Part shown: positions 50,933-60,662 of the stretch, piece after piece
Numbering within the stretch: position 1 is the first letter of the stretch
Layout: each line of letters starts with the position of its first letter
NCBI GenBank assembly: GCA_017483225.1
Contig: JAFULF010000035.1
Span: forward strand, 1 to 63,706
Origin: Alistipes sp.
GTDB taxonomy: Bacteria; Bacteroidota; Bacteroidia; Bacteroidales; Rikenellaceae
DNA length: 63,706 nt
Direction: 5' to 3'
Translations under genes and position numbers: made by a program
Notes under the pieces: model-generated
Told to the model about the DNA's origin: nothing
Database searches by the model: none
The model's input: only the letters and a program-made list of their open reading frames with translations

Positions 50933-52315
50933 TTAAGCCTTTATCTTCAACTGCTCGGCAACCGCCTCGCAGCACGCATCAATATTTCCTGCGCCGAAGG
51001 TCACCACCACGTCGGTATCCATCTGCGCTAACGTCTGCGCCAGCGCCTCACGCTCCACGATACGGCACGGCACCCCCACTCTCTCGGCGATAATCTCCGA
51101 GCAGATGCCCTCTATCGGCTCCTCACGAGCCGGATATATCGGCAGCAGCACCACCTCGTCGGCCTCGCTCAACGCCTCGGCGAACTCCACGTAAAGGTCA
51201 CGGGTGCGGGTGTAGAGGTGTGGCTGAAATACCGCCGTCATACGACGACCAGGCAACATACGCTTCACGGAGGTTATCGTCGCCGACAACTCCCTCGGGT
51301 GGTGGGCGTAGTCATCCATATAGACCTGCTTCGGCGTATTTATGTAGAACTCGAAACGTCGCTTCACGCCCGAGAACTCCTCCAACGCCTCACGTACCAC
51401 GTCTATATGCAGCTGCTTACCCTCGGCACGTGCTGCGCACCAGAACAGAGCCACCGCCGCCACGGTATTCTCGATATTCACCCAGCCCGGTATGCCGAGC
51501 GTACAATCCTCGATGACCACATCCGGAGTAACGATATCGAAGCGGTAGTATCCGCCCTCCATAAGGAAGATGTTGCGGGCGTAGAAGTCGCACGGCTCAT
51601 CATACGAGTAACGATACACCTCTATCTCGGTGTTGCGTATAGCCACATCTACCCCCTGCTTTATAATCAGCGCACCGCCGCTCTGTATCTGCCCTATAAA
51701 CTGCGAGAAGGCCTCCTTCACCGCCTCGTGTGTTCCGTATATGTCGAGGTGGTCGGCATCTGCGGATGTCACCACCGCCACGTGCGGATGCAGGCGCAGG
51801 AACGAGCGGTCAAACTCGTCGGCCTCCACCACCATACGCTCACCAACGCCAAGCGTGAGGTTGCTGCCGAAGTTCTTGGAGATGCCTCCAAGGAAGGCAC
51901 ACCCCTCGCCCGCTGCTCGTGCATTGAGCCACGCCGCAAGGGTCGATGTGGTGGTCTTGCCGTGTGTGCCGGCCACCGCCATCACAAACTTGCCCTCGGC
52001 AAGCAGTCCCAGCATCTGCGAGCGTTTCAGGCACTCGAAGCCTCCGTCGAGGAACATCCTCAACTCGCTATGGTCGGCAGGCACTGCCGGCGTATATACT
52101 ACCACCGTGCGCTCCGCATCACGGAACGGCGCAGGTATCTGCTCCACATCATCCTCGTAGTGAATGGCAGCACCCTCCTCCTCCAAGCGGAGCGTGAGAG
52201 GTGTCTGCGTGCGGTCGTAGCCCGCCACCTGCCACCCCTCGTGGAGGAAGTAGCGTGCCAAAGCACTCATTCCGATACCGCCTATGCCGACAAAATATAT
52301 ATTGTTCTTCTTCAT
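50933..52315 (-). CDS. murC: UDP-N-acetylmuramate-L-alanine ligase MurC
   Basis: MurC adds L-alanine to UDP-MurNAc, the first amino acid of the peptidoglycan stem. The 460-residue protein has the N-terminal nucleotide fold GIGGIGMSALARYFL and the ATP site AGTHGKTTTSTLAAWL. The family order and length are normal. It lies 23 bases after murG and 14 bases before ftsQ, as in a typical division/cell-wall cluster. Confidence 0.96.
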   Translation of the reverse strand: MKKNNIYFVGIGGIGMSALARYFLHEGWQVAGYDRTQTPLTLRLEEEGAAIHYEDDVEQIPAPFRDAERTVVVYTPAVPADHSELRMFLDGGFECLKRSQMLGLLAEGKFVMAVAGTHGKTTTSTLAAWLNARAAGEGCAFLGGISKNFGSNLTLGVGERMVVEADEFDRSFLRLHPHVAVVTSADADHLDIYGTHEAVKEAFSQFIGQIQSGGALIIKQGVDVAIRNTEIEVYRYSYDEPCDFYARNIFLMEGGYYRFDIVTPDVVIEDCTLGIPGWVNIENTVAAVALFWCAARAEGKQLHIDVVREALEEFSGVKRRFEFYINTPKQVYMDDYAHHPRELSATITSVKRMLPGRRMTAVFQPHLYTRTRDLYVEFAEALSEADEVVLLPIYPAREEPIEGICSEIIAERVGVPCRIVEREALAQTLAQMDTDVVVTFGAGNIDACCEAVAEQLKIKA

Positions 52316-52338
52316 CCTCTTTCAGTTCGGGGCAACCC

Positions 52339-53439
52339 CTATTTTGCATATTTTAGAATCTCGTCCGCCACACGCTCCGCCGAGTCGGCAATGGCGAGCT
52401 TCTCTATATTTTTCGAGAGCTTCTGCAACTCCGCCTTATCCGAAACCATACGCAACGCCGTGGAGATAGCGCAATCCACCGCCTCCGAGTCCTTGACCAT
52501 ACGTGCAGCGTGACGCTCCACCAGCGCCATAGCATTCTTGGTCTGGTGGTCCTCCGCCACGTTTGGCGACGGGATAAAGAGCGTAGGCTTGCCCGCCAGA
52601 CACAACTCCGACACGGTGCAGGCACCGCTGCGGGAGATTACCACATCGGCGATGGCGTATGCGTAGTCCATACGCTCGATAAATGCCCCCTGCCAGATGT
52701 TCTGCGTAGGGTACTGGTCGAGGAAGGCTCGCATCTCCGCCTCGTAGTAGCGTCCCGTCTGCCATATCACCTGCACAGGAGCCTTACCCCCGAGGGTCAT
52801 CACCCACGAGCGCATCATATTGTTGAAGGTGCGTGTGCCGAGCGAGCCTCCCACCACAAGCACCACGGGCAACTCCGCATTGAAGCCATAGTGGGCCAAC
52901 GCCTCCTCACGGGAGATATCCTGCGCCGAGAATGCCGAGCGAAGCGGGTTTCCCGTCTTGACAATCTTCTGCGAGTCGAAGAAACGCTCCATACCGTCAT
53001 ACGCCACACATACCGAGCGTGCCGAGCCACCTACGAGCTTATTCACAAGGCCGGCGTAGGAGTTCTGCTCCTGAATCACGGTAGGTATGCCCATACACTG
53101 CGCCGTCCAGAGTATCGGGGCACTGGCGTAGCCTCCGAAGCCGGCGACGATGTCGGGCTTGAAGTTCTTGATGATGGTGCGAGCCTGACGCAGACTGCCG
53201 AGCAGTCGCACCGGCAACGTGAAGTTGCTCCACGCAAAACGTCGCTGCAAACCCACAATCGGCAGACCTACGATACGATATCCCAACTTCGGGATAAGCG
53301 TCATCTCCATCTTGCCCTCGGCACCCACAAAGAGAATCTCCACATCCTCGCCCAGACGGCGACGCAGAGCCTCTGCAACCGATACGGCAGGGTAAATATG
53401 ACCGCCCGTACCACCTCCTGAAAGTATAATTCGCTTCAT
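52339..53439 (-). CDS. murG: UDP-GlcNAc:lipid-I transferase MurG
   Basis: MurG adds GlcNAc to lipid I on the inner face of the membrane, giving lipid II. The 366-residue protein begins MKRIILSGGGTGGHIYPAVSVAEAL; the donor-binding region SRSGACTVSELCLAGKPTLFIPSP near residue 270 fits. It is the first gene of the five-gene cluster here. The genes that usually precede it (ftsW, murD, mraY, murE, ftsI, mraW, mraZ) are not present; 800 bases of repeats lie upstream instead. Confidence 0.95.
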   Translation of the reverse strand: MKRIILSGGGTGGHIYPAVSVAEALRRRLGEDVEILFVGAEGKMEMTLIPKLGYRIVGLPIVGLQRRFAWSNFTLPVRLLGSLRQARTIIKNFKPDIVAGFGGYASAPILWTAQCMGIPTVIQEQNSYAGLVNKLVGGSARSVCVAYDGMERFFDSQKIVKTGNPLRSAFSAQDISREEALAHYGFNAELPVVLVVGGSLGTRTFNNMMRSWVMTLGGKAPVQVIWQTGRYYEAEMRAFLDQYPTQNIWQGAFIERMDYAYAIADVVISRSGACTVSELCLAGKPTLFIPSPNVAEDHQTKNAMALVERHAARMVKDSEAVDCAISTALRMVSDKAELQKLSKNIEKLAIADSAERVADEILKYAK

Positions 53440-53953
53440 AAATTTGGCAATTACCGAATATTAGCTACAAAATTATGGATTATTCCTCGAACTTCAAAGC
53501 ATAATAGCAAGAAACGAGTAATAAAATTACTCGGTAAGGATAGAAAGGGATAGGAGTGGGTGTGCAGGGTGTGGTCGGGAGGGGGGTAGCAACGACTTTG
53601 CGCAGGCTTAAAGTCAAGTAAGGTCAAGTAAAGTCAAGTAAGGTCGCTCCTTTGGAGCTGCGCAACGGGCTTGGCGCAACAGACTTGGCCCAACAGACTT
53701 GGCGCAACATTAGGGAAATTAGGGAGATTAGAGAGATTAGAGAGCGCAAGGCTATTCTCCTTAAACTCATTAAACTCATTAAATTCCCTTTTGCGCAACG
53801 ATAAAGGTTGTTAAAGGCGATTAAAGGTTATTAAGGGGAACGCAGGCGGTTGGGGCAAGGTTGTAAGAGTCCGTAGCGTTTTTTTTTTGCGCACCCTTAA
53901 CAACCCTTAATATCCCTTAACTCCCTTAATAGCCTTTAACTTCTTCGCCCGAC
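53440..53953. repeat. Gene-free region made of short tandem repeats
   Basis: No reading frame is supportable. At least five separate short arrays follow each other: a 10-base unit AAGTCAAGTA/AGGTCAAGTA (53611-53645), a 14-base unit CAACAGACTTGGCG (53663-53704), a 9-base unit ATTAGAGAG/ATTAGGGAA (53709-53744), a 9-base unit TTAAACTCA (53761-53787), and a 10-base unit CCCTTAACAA-type (53893-53940). The last resembles, inverted, the AAAGGTTATT-type stretch near 53805-53840. Confidence 0.75.
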
Positions 53954-54241
53954 CTACCCACCAGCACAACCCCTAAAAATCATTTTAAGTGATGAGTTGC
54001 AACGCTCGCCGATAGGCTCGTCGATGGGCTGTACTTGGCGTACTGCCCATTGACGAGAATGAGGTAGCGGAAGCAAATCGCTCTTAAAATGGTTTTCTAC
54101 CCACCAGCACAACACAAAAAAATCATTTTAAGGAGGCAGTTACAACGCTAACGAGTACGCCACGGTGGGAGCATACTCGGCGTATGTGACCATCGTGGCG
54201 CACGCAAGTTAAGGCAGTAAATGCCCCTTAAAATGATTTTT
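53954..54241. repeat. Two tandem palindromic elements with inverted ends (copies D1 and D2)
   Basis: Two units of about 143 bases each begin CTACCCACCAGCACAAC (53954, 54097). Each has terminal inverted repeats AAAAATCATTTTAAG / CTTAAAATGATTTTT (53975 with 54083; 54118 with 54227, the latter perfect over 15 bases). D1 contains a stem CTCGTC-ATGGGC / GCCCAT-GACGAG (54017-54057) with tip GTAC-TTGGC-GTAC; D2 contains GCCACG / CGTGGC (54159-54099 side, closing at 54099-54199 region 54159-54199) with tip CATAC-TCGGC-GTATG (54072-side of the second unit, 54172-54186). The last inverted repeat overlaps the yifB stop codon. Confidence 0.78.
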
Positions 54242-55778
54242 ATCTCCCCCAGTTATCCCTATCGAGAGCACGATAATTAATAGCCTCCGAGATATGTGAC
54301 ACAGAGATTTGCTCGGCGCCTTCGAGGTCGGCGATTGTTCGGGCAACCTTGATTATGCGGTCGTAGGCTCGTGCGGAGAGGTTCAGCCGCTCCATAGCAC
54401 GTTCCAACAGAGCTCGCACGGGGGCCTCCAACGGGCAGAACTCACGCAACATACGGCTGTTCATCATCGCATTGGAGTAGATGCCGGCCTCCTTGAAGCG
54501 TCGCTGCTGAATCTCTCGGGCCCGCACCACACGCTCCCGAATCTCGGCACTCGTCTCCTCCCTCTGCTCGGAGTTCATCTCGCCGATGCCTACGGGTGTC
54601 ACCTCGATATGCATATCTATACGGTCGAGCAATGGCCCCGAGATGCGTGAGAAGTAGCGGTGTATGGCGTAGGGCTGGCAGGTGCACTCCTTCGTCGGGT
54701 GGTTGTAGTAACCACACGGGCAGGGGTTCATTGCCGCCACGAGAGTAAAGTTCGAGGGGTACTCGACGCTATACTTGGCACGTGATATGGTTATCGTCTT
54801 GTCCTCCAACGGCTGACGCAGCACCTCCAAGACATTGCGGCCAAACTCGGGCAGCTCGTCAAGGAAGAGCACGCCGTTATGTGCGAGGCTCACCTCACCG
54901 GGCTGTGGCGACTGTCCACCACCCACCAGAGCCACCTGCGACGTGAGGTGGTGCGGCGCACGGAAGGGGCGACTGCGCAGGATGCCGCTCTCGCCTCCCA
55001 GCTTGCCCGCCACAGAGTGAATCTTGGTACACTCCACAGCCTCTTCGAGGGTCATCGGCGGGAGTATCGTCGGCAGGCGACGTGCCAGCATCGTCTTACC
55101 GGAGCCGGGTGCGCCTATCATCAGCACATTGTGGCCTCCTGCGGCAGCAATCTCCAAGGCTCGCTTTATGTGAGGCTGACCCTTGACATCGCTAAAATCC
55201 TCCGAGTAGGGGCTCTCCTGCTGTGGTGTCAGGAAGAGGGGTGTAGGCGTCGCCGGCAGAAGAACCTGCGAGCCGTTAAGGTATGCGGTCAGGGTGCGCA
55301 ACGTATCGACACCTATGACCTCCACGCCATCCACGATTGCCGCCTCGGCGACATTCTCCGAGGCGAGGACAACCCGTCGCAGGCCCTGCTCCTTCGCCAT
55401 AATCGTCAGTGGCAGAGCCCCTCGCACGGCCTTCACAGAGCCATCGAGTGAGAGCTCGCCCACGAACATCGTGTCGTGCAGGCAGCTCTCCGGCACTTGG
55501 TCGGTAGCCGCCAGAATACCGACGGCAATAGGCAGGTCGAAGCCCGAGCCCTCCTTGCGCAGGTCGGCAGGAGCCAGATTCACAACCACCTTCTTGGCCG
55601 TCATCCGCAGGTCGGAGTTTTGGAAGGCGGAGCGTATGCGCTGCTCGCTCTCCTTCACGGCATTATCGGGCAGGCCCACAAGGAAGAGGCCCAACCCTCC
55701 GCCAGCAACATTGACCTCGACGGTCACCTTCACGGCTCGGATACCCACCACAGCACCCGCATAGCACTTGGCAAACAT
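54240..55778 (-). CDS. YifB/ComM-family Mg-chelatase-like AAA+ ATPase
   Basis: A 512-residue protein. ComM is a helicase-like branch migration factor that aids integration of transforming DNA, and other members have the same fold; the general role is recombination. N-terminal Lon-protease-like domain (LVGLPDNAVKESEQRIRSAF), Walker A GAPGSGKTMLARRLP, Walker B-like LFLDELPEFG and a C-terminal domain with a zinc-like CPCGYYNHP. Complete length. Gene downstream of dnaB with 18 bases between, so probably co-transcribed. Natural competence is not implied by itself. Confidence 0.88.
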   Translation of the reverse strand: MFAKCYAGAVVGIRAVKVTVEVNVAGGGLGLFLVGLPDNAVKESEQRIRSAFQNSDLRMTAKKVVVNLAPADLRKEGSGFDLPIAVGILAATDQVPESCLHDTMFVGELSLDGSVKAVRGALPLTIMAKEQGLRRVVLASENVAEAAIVDGVEVIGVDTLRTLTAYLNGSQVLLPATPTPLFLTPQQESPYSEDFSDVKGQPHIKRALEIAAAGGHNVLMIGAPGSGKTMLARRLPTILPPMTLEEAVECTKIHSVAGKLGGESGILRSRPFRAPHHLTSQVALVGGGQSPQPGEVSLAHNGVLFLDELPEFGRNVLEVLRQPLEDKTITISRAKYSVEYPSNFTLVAAMNPCPCGYYNHPTKECTCQPYAIHRYFSRISGPLLDRIDMHIEVTPVGIGEMNSEQREETSAEIRERVVRAREIQQRRFKEAGIYSNAMMNSRMLREFCPLEAPVRALLERAMERLNLSARAYDRIIKVARTIADLEGAEQISVSHISEAINYRALDRDNWGR

Positions 55779-55796
55779 TTCGTCGTCGTTTAGAGG

Positions 55797-57362
55797 TTAG
55801 AATGGAGCGATATCATTGGAAGGCATCGCCGACGGCACACTGAACTCGCCGGCACCCGTCATCGACTGCAAGTGCGACCCCGAGGATTGCTGCGACGGCT
55901 CGTAGTCGTCGTACTGCTCTCCCGGCTGTGGCTGCGGATGGGTAGCCGCCTGCATAGTGTCGAGGTCGGCGAAGAGGGCCTGATTCTTGACGAATTTCAG
56001 GCGCACATCGGTAACCTCTCCGTTACGGTGCTTGGCAAGGATAATCTCCGCCAGACCTGCCGTGGAGAGGCCATCCTCGGTAGTCGTAAAGCCGTAATAT
56101 TCAGGGCGGTGGATAAATGCCACGATATCCGCATCCTGCTCGATGGCTCCCGACTCACGCAGGTCGCTCAACTGTGGTCGCTTCGAGCCGCCACGTGATT
56201 CCGTGGTACGGTTCAACTGCGAGAGGGCGATAATCGGCACATTGAGTTCCTTGGCGATGGCTTTGAGCTGGCGGGAGATATATGCCACCTCCTGCTCTCG
56301 GTTACCATTTGCCCCCTGATTGCCGGCCGTCATCAGCTGTAAGTAGTCGATGATGATGAGTTTGATGCCGTTATTGGCGTGCATACGGCGGGCCTTCGAG
56401 CGGAACTCGAAGATGGAGAGTGCCGGCGTATCGTCGATATAGAGCGGAGCATTCGAGAGTGGCTCGGTAGCGACGTAGAGCTGCTTCCACTGCTCGGGCG
56501 AGAGTTTTCCGCTTCGCACCAGCGTACCCTCGAAGCCTGTCTCCGAGACGATAAGACGTGTCATAAGTTGCGTGTCGGACATCTCCAACGAGAAGAATGC
56601 CACGGGAGTATTGTAGCTCACAGCCATATTGCGGGCCATCGAGAGCACGAATGCCGTCTTACCCATCGACGGACGTGCCGCCACGATGATAAGGTCGGAG
56701 GGTTGCCAACCGAGGGTTATATTGTCCAAATCCTTGAATCCGGAGCATACACCGCTATATTTCGAATCGCTCTTTCCCGCCTTCTCAATCTCCTCGATGG
56801 TACGGCGGAGGATATCCGACGACTTCTGCACCGAGCGCTTAACGTGGCCCTCCGTGATTTCGAGAATCTCCTTCTCGGCAAAGCCGATGAGGTCATTCAC
56901 ATCGACCGAGCTGTCATACGAGCGGCGCTGAATCTCCACCGCCGAGCGGATAAGCTCTCGCTGCACATACTTCTGCGCAATGATTCGTGCGTGGAAATCG
57001 ACATTTGCCGCCGAGCCGACCCTTTGGGTCAGCTGCGCCAGATATGCCGCACCGCCCACCTTGGTCAGCTCACGCTTCGATTTGAGGCGGTCGGTCACGG
57101 TGTAGAGGTCCACGGGCTTGTCCGACTGCGCCAACTCATCTATGGCACGATAAATCAGGCGGTGCTCCTCAGTATAGAACGAGACCTCAGTCAGGAACTC
57201 CTGCACGACGGTTATCGAGTCGTTTTCGAGCATCATAGCGCCGAGGATAGCCTCCTCCAACTCCACCGCCTGCGGTGGCACGCTACCGACCTCGGCAGCC
57301 TCGGGGACCAATGCCGCATAGGCATTTCGGTTATTTTGTGATGGTTTGAAATCCTTTGCCAT
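55797..57362 (-). CDS. dnaB: Replicative DNA helicase DnaB
   Basis: The hexameric helicase that unwinds DNA at the replication fork. The 521-residue protein has the N-terminal dimer domain (EEAILGAMMLEND), linker and RecA-like domain with Walker A ARPSMGKTAFVLS and DYLQLM, and an Arg-finger region. No intein interrupts it. The C-terminal ~50 residues are a Gln/Pro/Ser-rich tail ending APF. First of the dnaB-yifB pair; 187 bases separate it from comF upstream, which show no further feature. Confidence 0.95.
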   Translation of the reverse strand: MAKDFKPSQNNRNAYAALVPEAAEVGSVPPQAVELEEAILGAMMLENDSITVVQEFLTEVSFYTEEHRLIYRAIDELAQSDKPVDLYTVTDRLKSKRELTKVGGAAYLAQLTQRVGSAANVDFHARIIAQKYVQRELIRSAVEIQRRSYDSSVDVNDLIGFAEKEILEITEGHVKRSVQKSSDILRRTIEEIEKAGKSDSKYSGVCSGFKDLDNITLGWQPSDLIIVAARPSMGKTAFVLSMARNMAVSYNTPVAFFSLEMSDTQLMTRLIVSETGFEGTLVRSGKLSPEQWKQLYVATEPLSNAPLYIDDTPALSIFEFRSKARRMHANNGIKLIIIDYLQLMTAGNQGANGNREQEVAYISRQLKAIAKELNVPIIALSQLNRTTESRGGSKRPQLSDLRESGAIEQDADIVAFIHRPEYYGFTTTEDGLSTAGLAEIILAKHRNGEVTDVRLKFVKNQALFADLDTMQAATHPQPQPGEQYDDYEPSQQSSGSHLQSMTGAGEFSVPSAMPSNDIAPF

Positions 57363-57550
57363 TCTCTTTTCGTTTTTTGAAATCGAACAACAAAATTAGG
57401 CATTTTTATCGCTACGTCAAAACGCACGCACGTATCCGCACGCCTGCGCCTGTTGAAAACTCTGTTTATAACGCCTCCAACGCCCACTTTTTCAAGGCGA
57501 GAAGGGGTGTTATGACGTATCCTCGCTGTTGATATCTTTTGAAAACTACC

Positions 57551-58285
57551 CTACACACCCATAGCCCTCGGCATAGGCATAGCAAGGGCACCCATATCTA
57601 TCCGAACATCCCCGTCGCACGCCTCAACGATGGCGAGTGCGCAGGAGGAGATGGTCGCTCCCGTGGTGCAGACATCATCCACAAGCAGCACCCTGCGACC
57701 ACGCAGACGCTCCGGATGTGACACCCGAAATATACTATCGACATTGCTCCACCGCACGTAGCGGGATTGTTGCGCCTGACTCGGATTATCCTTGGCTCGA
57801 ACAACAGCCCCGAACTCCACCGGAACGCCCGACACACGACTCATACCCAGCGCAATATACTCCGCCTGATTATACCCTCGGCGGGCCCTGCGTCGCCAAT
57901 GCAGCGGCACGGGGACAATAGCATCCACATCTGCAAGAAGTCCCGCCTCGACAAGGTTATGGGCATACCATTCGCCCATCCTCACGGCGGTCATCCAGCG
58001 ACGACGATATTTGAGCGAGTGTATAACGCTTCGCCACGGACTGCCCTGCGTGTACCACATAAAGGCAGAGGCTCGCTCCACAGGCACAATGCCGTAGAAC
58101 CGCTCCATCATAACATTCTCCGGCTCCTGCCACATCTGCGTAAGCGGAGCCCGACGGCGGCACCTCGTGCAGACCTCCACCTCCGCCTCGGAGAGCAGCT
58201 CGCCACAGCAGATGCAGACCCTCGGCAAAAAGAGCGAGAGCAGGTCGAACAAGATATTTCTAATCCGATTAAAGAACATCGACAT
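57551..58285 (-). CDS. ComF-family phosphoribosyltransferase-like protein
   Basis: A 244-residue protein of the ComF family. It has an N-terminal zinc-type region with CICCGELL and CTRC, and a PRTase signature DDVCTTGATISSCALAI. In Gram-positive competence ComFC binds or processes incoming ssDNA; in Bacteroidota the role is unclear. Its start overlaps the priA stop by 17 bases, an arrangement also seen elsewhere for comF-priA, which ties it to DNA processing. Confidence 0.85.
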   Translation of the reverse strand: MSMFFNRIRNILFDLLSLFLPRVCICCGELLSEAEVEVCTRCRRRAPLTQMWQEPENVMMERFYGIVPVERASAFMWYTQGSPWRSVIHSLKYRRRWMTAVRMGEWYAHNLVEAGLLADVDAIVPVPLHWRRRARRGYNQAEYIALGMSRVSGVPVEFGAVVRAKDNPSQAQQSRYVRWSNVDSIFRVSHPERLRGRRVLLVDDVCTTGATISSCALAIVEACDGDVRIDMGALAMPMPRAMGV

Positions 58286-60491
58286 CGCAGATTATCACCG
58301 TATTACGATACTCCGACCGACCTCTCACGGCATCCACAGCCCGACGCACCAATCCTCTGGCACGACTCATCGAGGCCTCGACCTCCACCTTCAACATTAT
58401 CTCGACGATATGCCACCCTCGCACGCAATCCACCAGAGGTGTTGCGGGACCCACGACCCTCGGCCCGAAGGTCGAGCGCAAGGAGGTTGCCAACTCCACC
58501 GCTGCACGGCTGACCCTCTGCGGGTCGGTATCTCGCAGCGTGATGCGCACAAGGCGTGAATATGGAGGGTACTTGAAGAGGTGCCGCTCGGCAAGCATCG
58601 CCGCCGCCATAGCAGAGTACTCGCCCGCAAGCATCCATCCAAAGAGCGGATGTGCAGGGTCGGAGGTCTGCACCACCACCTCACCACGGCGGTCACGTCG
58701 CCCACAGCGTCCCGCCACCTGCATAAGCATCTGCCAGCCACGCTCCACGGCACGAAAGTCCGGGGCATTGAGCAGGTTGTCGGCATTCAGCACACCGATA
58801 AGCGTAACACGTCCGAAATCAAGGCCTTTCGCCACAATCTGCGTGCCGACCAACACATCTGCCTCGCCACGGGCAAAGGCCTCAATCATTCGTCGGCAGG
58901 CCCCATCGGAGGTCATCGTATCGCCATCCAGACGCATCACCCTCGCCTGCGGAAAGAGGCGGGAAATCTCCTGCTCCACCCGCTCCGTACCGAAGCCCAT
59001 AGGGCGCATCTCGCCCCTGCCACAGCGTGGGCAGAGGTGCGTAATCTGCTGCGTATGACCGCAGTAGTGACATCGCAGAGTACCATTTGAGGTGTGAGGC
59101 GTAAGTGTCACATTGCACTTGCCGCATCGTGGCGTATATCCACACTCCGAGCACTCCATATATGAGGAGTAACCACGTCGATTTTGGAAGAGGATGACCT
59201 GCTCGTGACGCTCTAAACGCTCCCCTATGCGGTCCAGCAACTCCTTATTAAAGTGCGACTTACGCTCGCCTCGCTTTACCGCCCACAGCGTATCCGAGAT
59301 GATAATCTCCGGCTCCGCCACGCCGCCATATCGCTCCGTCAGGCGCACATAGGCATACTTGCCACGCATAACATTCGAGTAGCTCTCCAACGAGGGTGTT
59401 GCACTACCCATCAGGCACTTCGCCCCATAGAGCGAGGCGAGCATCACGGCCACATCACGGCCATTGTATCGAGGTGCCGTATCGCTCTGCTTATACCCTC
59501 CATCGTGCTCCTCATCCACAATCACAAGACCGAGCCGGCGGAACGGCAGGAAGAGTGCCGACCTTGCCCCGACGACGAGGTTTCCGCCATCGGAGGCCGA
59601 GACCTCCATAAAGGTACGTGTGCGCTGCGCAGGCGTAAGTTTCGAGTGGTGCGACACCACCCTCTCGCCAAACATTCCTCGCAGGCGTGACACCAGCTGC
59701 GTCGTAAGCGAAATCTCCGGCACAAGGTAGAGGACATCCTCACCTCGTGCGAGAGTCTGGTCTATGATGTGTGTATATATCTCCGTCTTGCCCGAGCTTG
59801 TAACACCGTGAAGCAGTGCTACTGCGCTCTGTTTCAACCCCTCCCGAACACCTTGCAGAGCCTCACTCTGCGCCGGCGACAGGTCGGGCAGCCGCCGCTC
59901 GGAGGCTACATCCTCCGTCGCCGAGGCCTCCCTCTCCACAACCTCCACGATGCCTGCCTTCACGAGCGCAGCAACCTGCGCCGCATCCGCTGCAACGGCA
60001 CTACGGGGCAGCTCCCCACCCGCCGAGCGCAGTTGCTCGACCACGGCATAGCGACGTGGTGCACGACGGCTCATACGCTCCATCATCGGCTCGTCGTCAA
60101 ACGCCTCATTCAGGCGCAAGAACTTCACCGTGCGTGGCGTATAGGGGTGGTAATCCTCATCCGAGAGGGCGTGGCTCTTAATCAGCGACGGCAGCGCCAC
60201 ACGCATAACCTCGCCGATGCTGCACATATAGTAGTCGGCAATCCACTCCCAGAGGCGGATATGCTCCGCAGGAAGCAGAGGGCGCTCATAGAGGCGTGCC
60301 AGAATAGGCTTCGCACGGCCCCCTTGGGGTGGCGTGTCGTGCAGGCGCAGCACTATGCCCGTATATATCGACCTTGCGCCAAACTGCACCGTCACGGCAT
60401 CACCCACGGCGACACCCTCAACATCGCCTACGCTGAACGTATAGGCAGGTTGAGCCAACGGCAGGACAATATCGGCATAGCGAGCAGGCAT
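58269..60491 (-). CDS. priA: Primosomal protein N' (replication restart helicase PriA)
   Basis: PriA recognises collapsed forks and reloads DnaB. The 740-residue protein has a 3'-DNA-binding domain (about 1-100), Walker A HGVTSSGKTEIYTH, DEEHDGGYK (DEXH) and eight zinc cysteines grouped as CSECG, CGKC, CHYCG and CPRCG. Length and order fit the family. It lies upstream of comF; the start at 60491 (MPARYADIVLPL) is consistent with a near-consensus TATCTTTA on the minus strand at 60508-60515. Confidence 0.95.
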   Translation of the reverse strand: MPARYADIVLPLAQPAYTFSVGDVEGVAVGDAVTVQFGARSIYTGIVLRLHDTPPQGGRAKPILARLYERPLLPAEHIRLWEWIADYYMCSIGEVMRVALPSLIKSHALSDEDYHPYTPRTVKFLRLNEAFDDEPMMERMSRRAPRRYAVVEQLRSAGGELPRSAVAADAAQVAALVKAGIVEVVEREASATEDVASERRLPDLSPAQSEALQGVREGLKQSAVALLHGVTSSGKTEIYTHIIDQTLARGEDVLYLVPEISLTTQLVSRLRGMFGERVVSHHSKLTPAQRTRTFMEVSASDGGNLVVGARSALFLPFRRLGLVIVDEEHDGGYKQSDTAPRYNGRDVAVMLASLYGAKCLMGSATPSLESYSNVMRGKYAYVRLTERYGGVAEPEIIISDTLWAVKRGERKSHFNKELLDRIGERLERHEQVILFQNRRGYSSYMECSECGYTPRCGKCNVTLTPHTSNGTLRCHYCGHTQQITHLCPRCGRGEMRPMGFGTERVEQEISRLFPQARVMRLDGDTMTSDGACRRMIEAFARGEADVLVGTQIVAKGLDFGRVTLIGVLNADNLLNAPDFRAVERGWQMLMQVAGRCGRRDRRGEVVVQTSDPAHPLFGWMLAGEYSAMAAAMLAERHLFKYPPYSRLVRITLRDTDPQRVSRAAVELATSLRSTFGPRVVGPATPLVDCVRGWHIVEIMLKVEVEASMSRARGLVRRAVDAVRGRSEYRNTVIICDVDVL

Positions 60492-60578
60492 AGTTCTAAT
60501 TTTTCGTAAAGATAGAAAGAATTCGGGGATTTACACACCACCAACGGGGGTAAATCTCAAAAAAAGCAGAAACCGACG

Positions 60579-60633
60579 TGTTGTTCATTTACAAAAAGTG
60601 TTCGTTTATTGAATATTGCCACCTGTTCGTTGA
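60579..60633 (+). promoter_or_regulatory. Three TGTTCRTT direct repeats upstream of the candidate sRNA
   Basis: TTGTTCATTTA (60581), TGTTCGTTTA (60599) and TGTTCGTTGA (60624) lie 18-25 bases apart. The last two also read as TTCG...GAA inverted pairs. They precede a -7 box that lacks a good -33 partner, so an activator site is possible. Confidence 0.4.
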
Positions 60634-60662
60634 ATTTATTTTTTCATATCAAATCCCGATAT

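Noticed and set aside
51218-52513. A 431-codon frame antisense to murC
   Set aside because: It overlaps murC motifs fully and runs across the murC-murG junction. It has no independent support.
53611-53787. CRISPR array
   Set aside because: The units are 9-14 bases, adjacent, without spacers, and no cas genes are near. They are simple tandem repeats.
54240-60491. A natural competence locus (comM, comF)
   Set aside because: ComM and ComF relatives occur in many non-competent bacteria, and no uptake machinery such as comEA, comEC with membrane part, or pili is present here.
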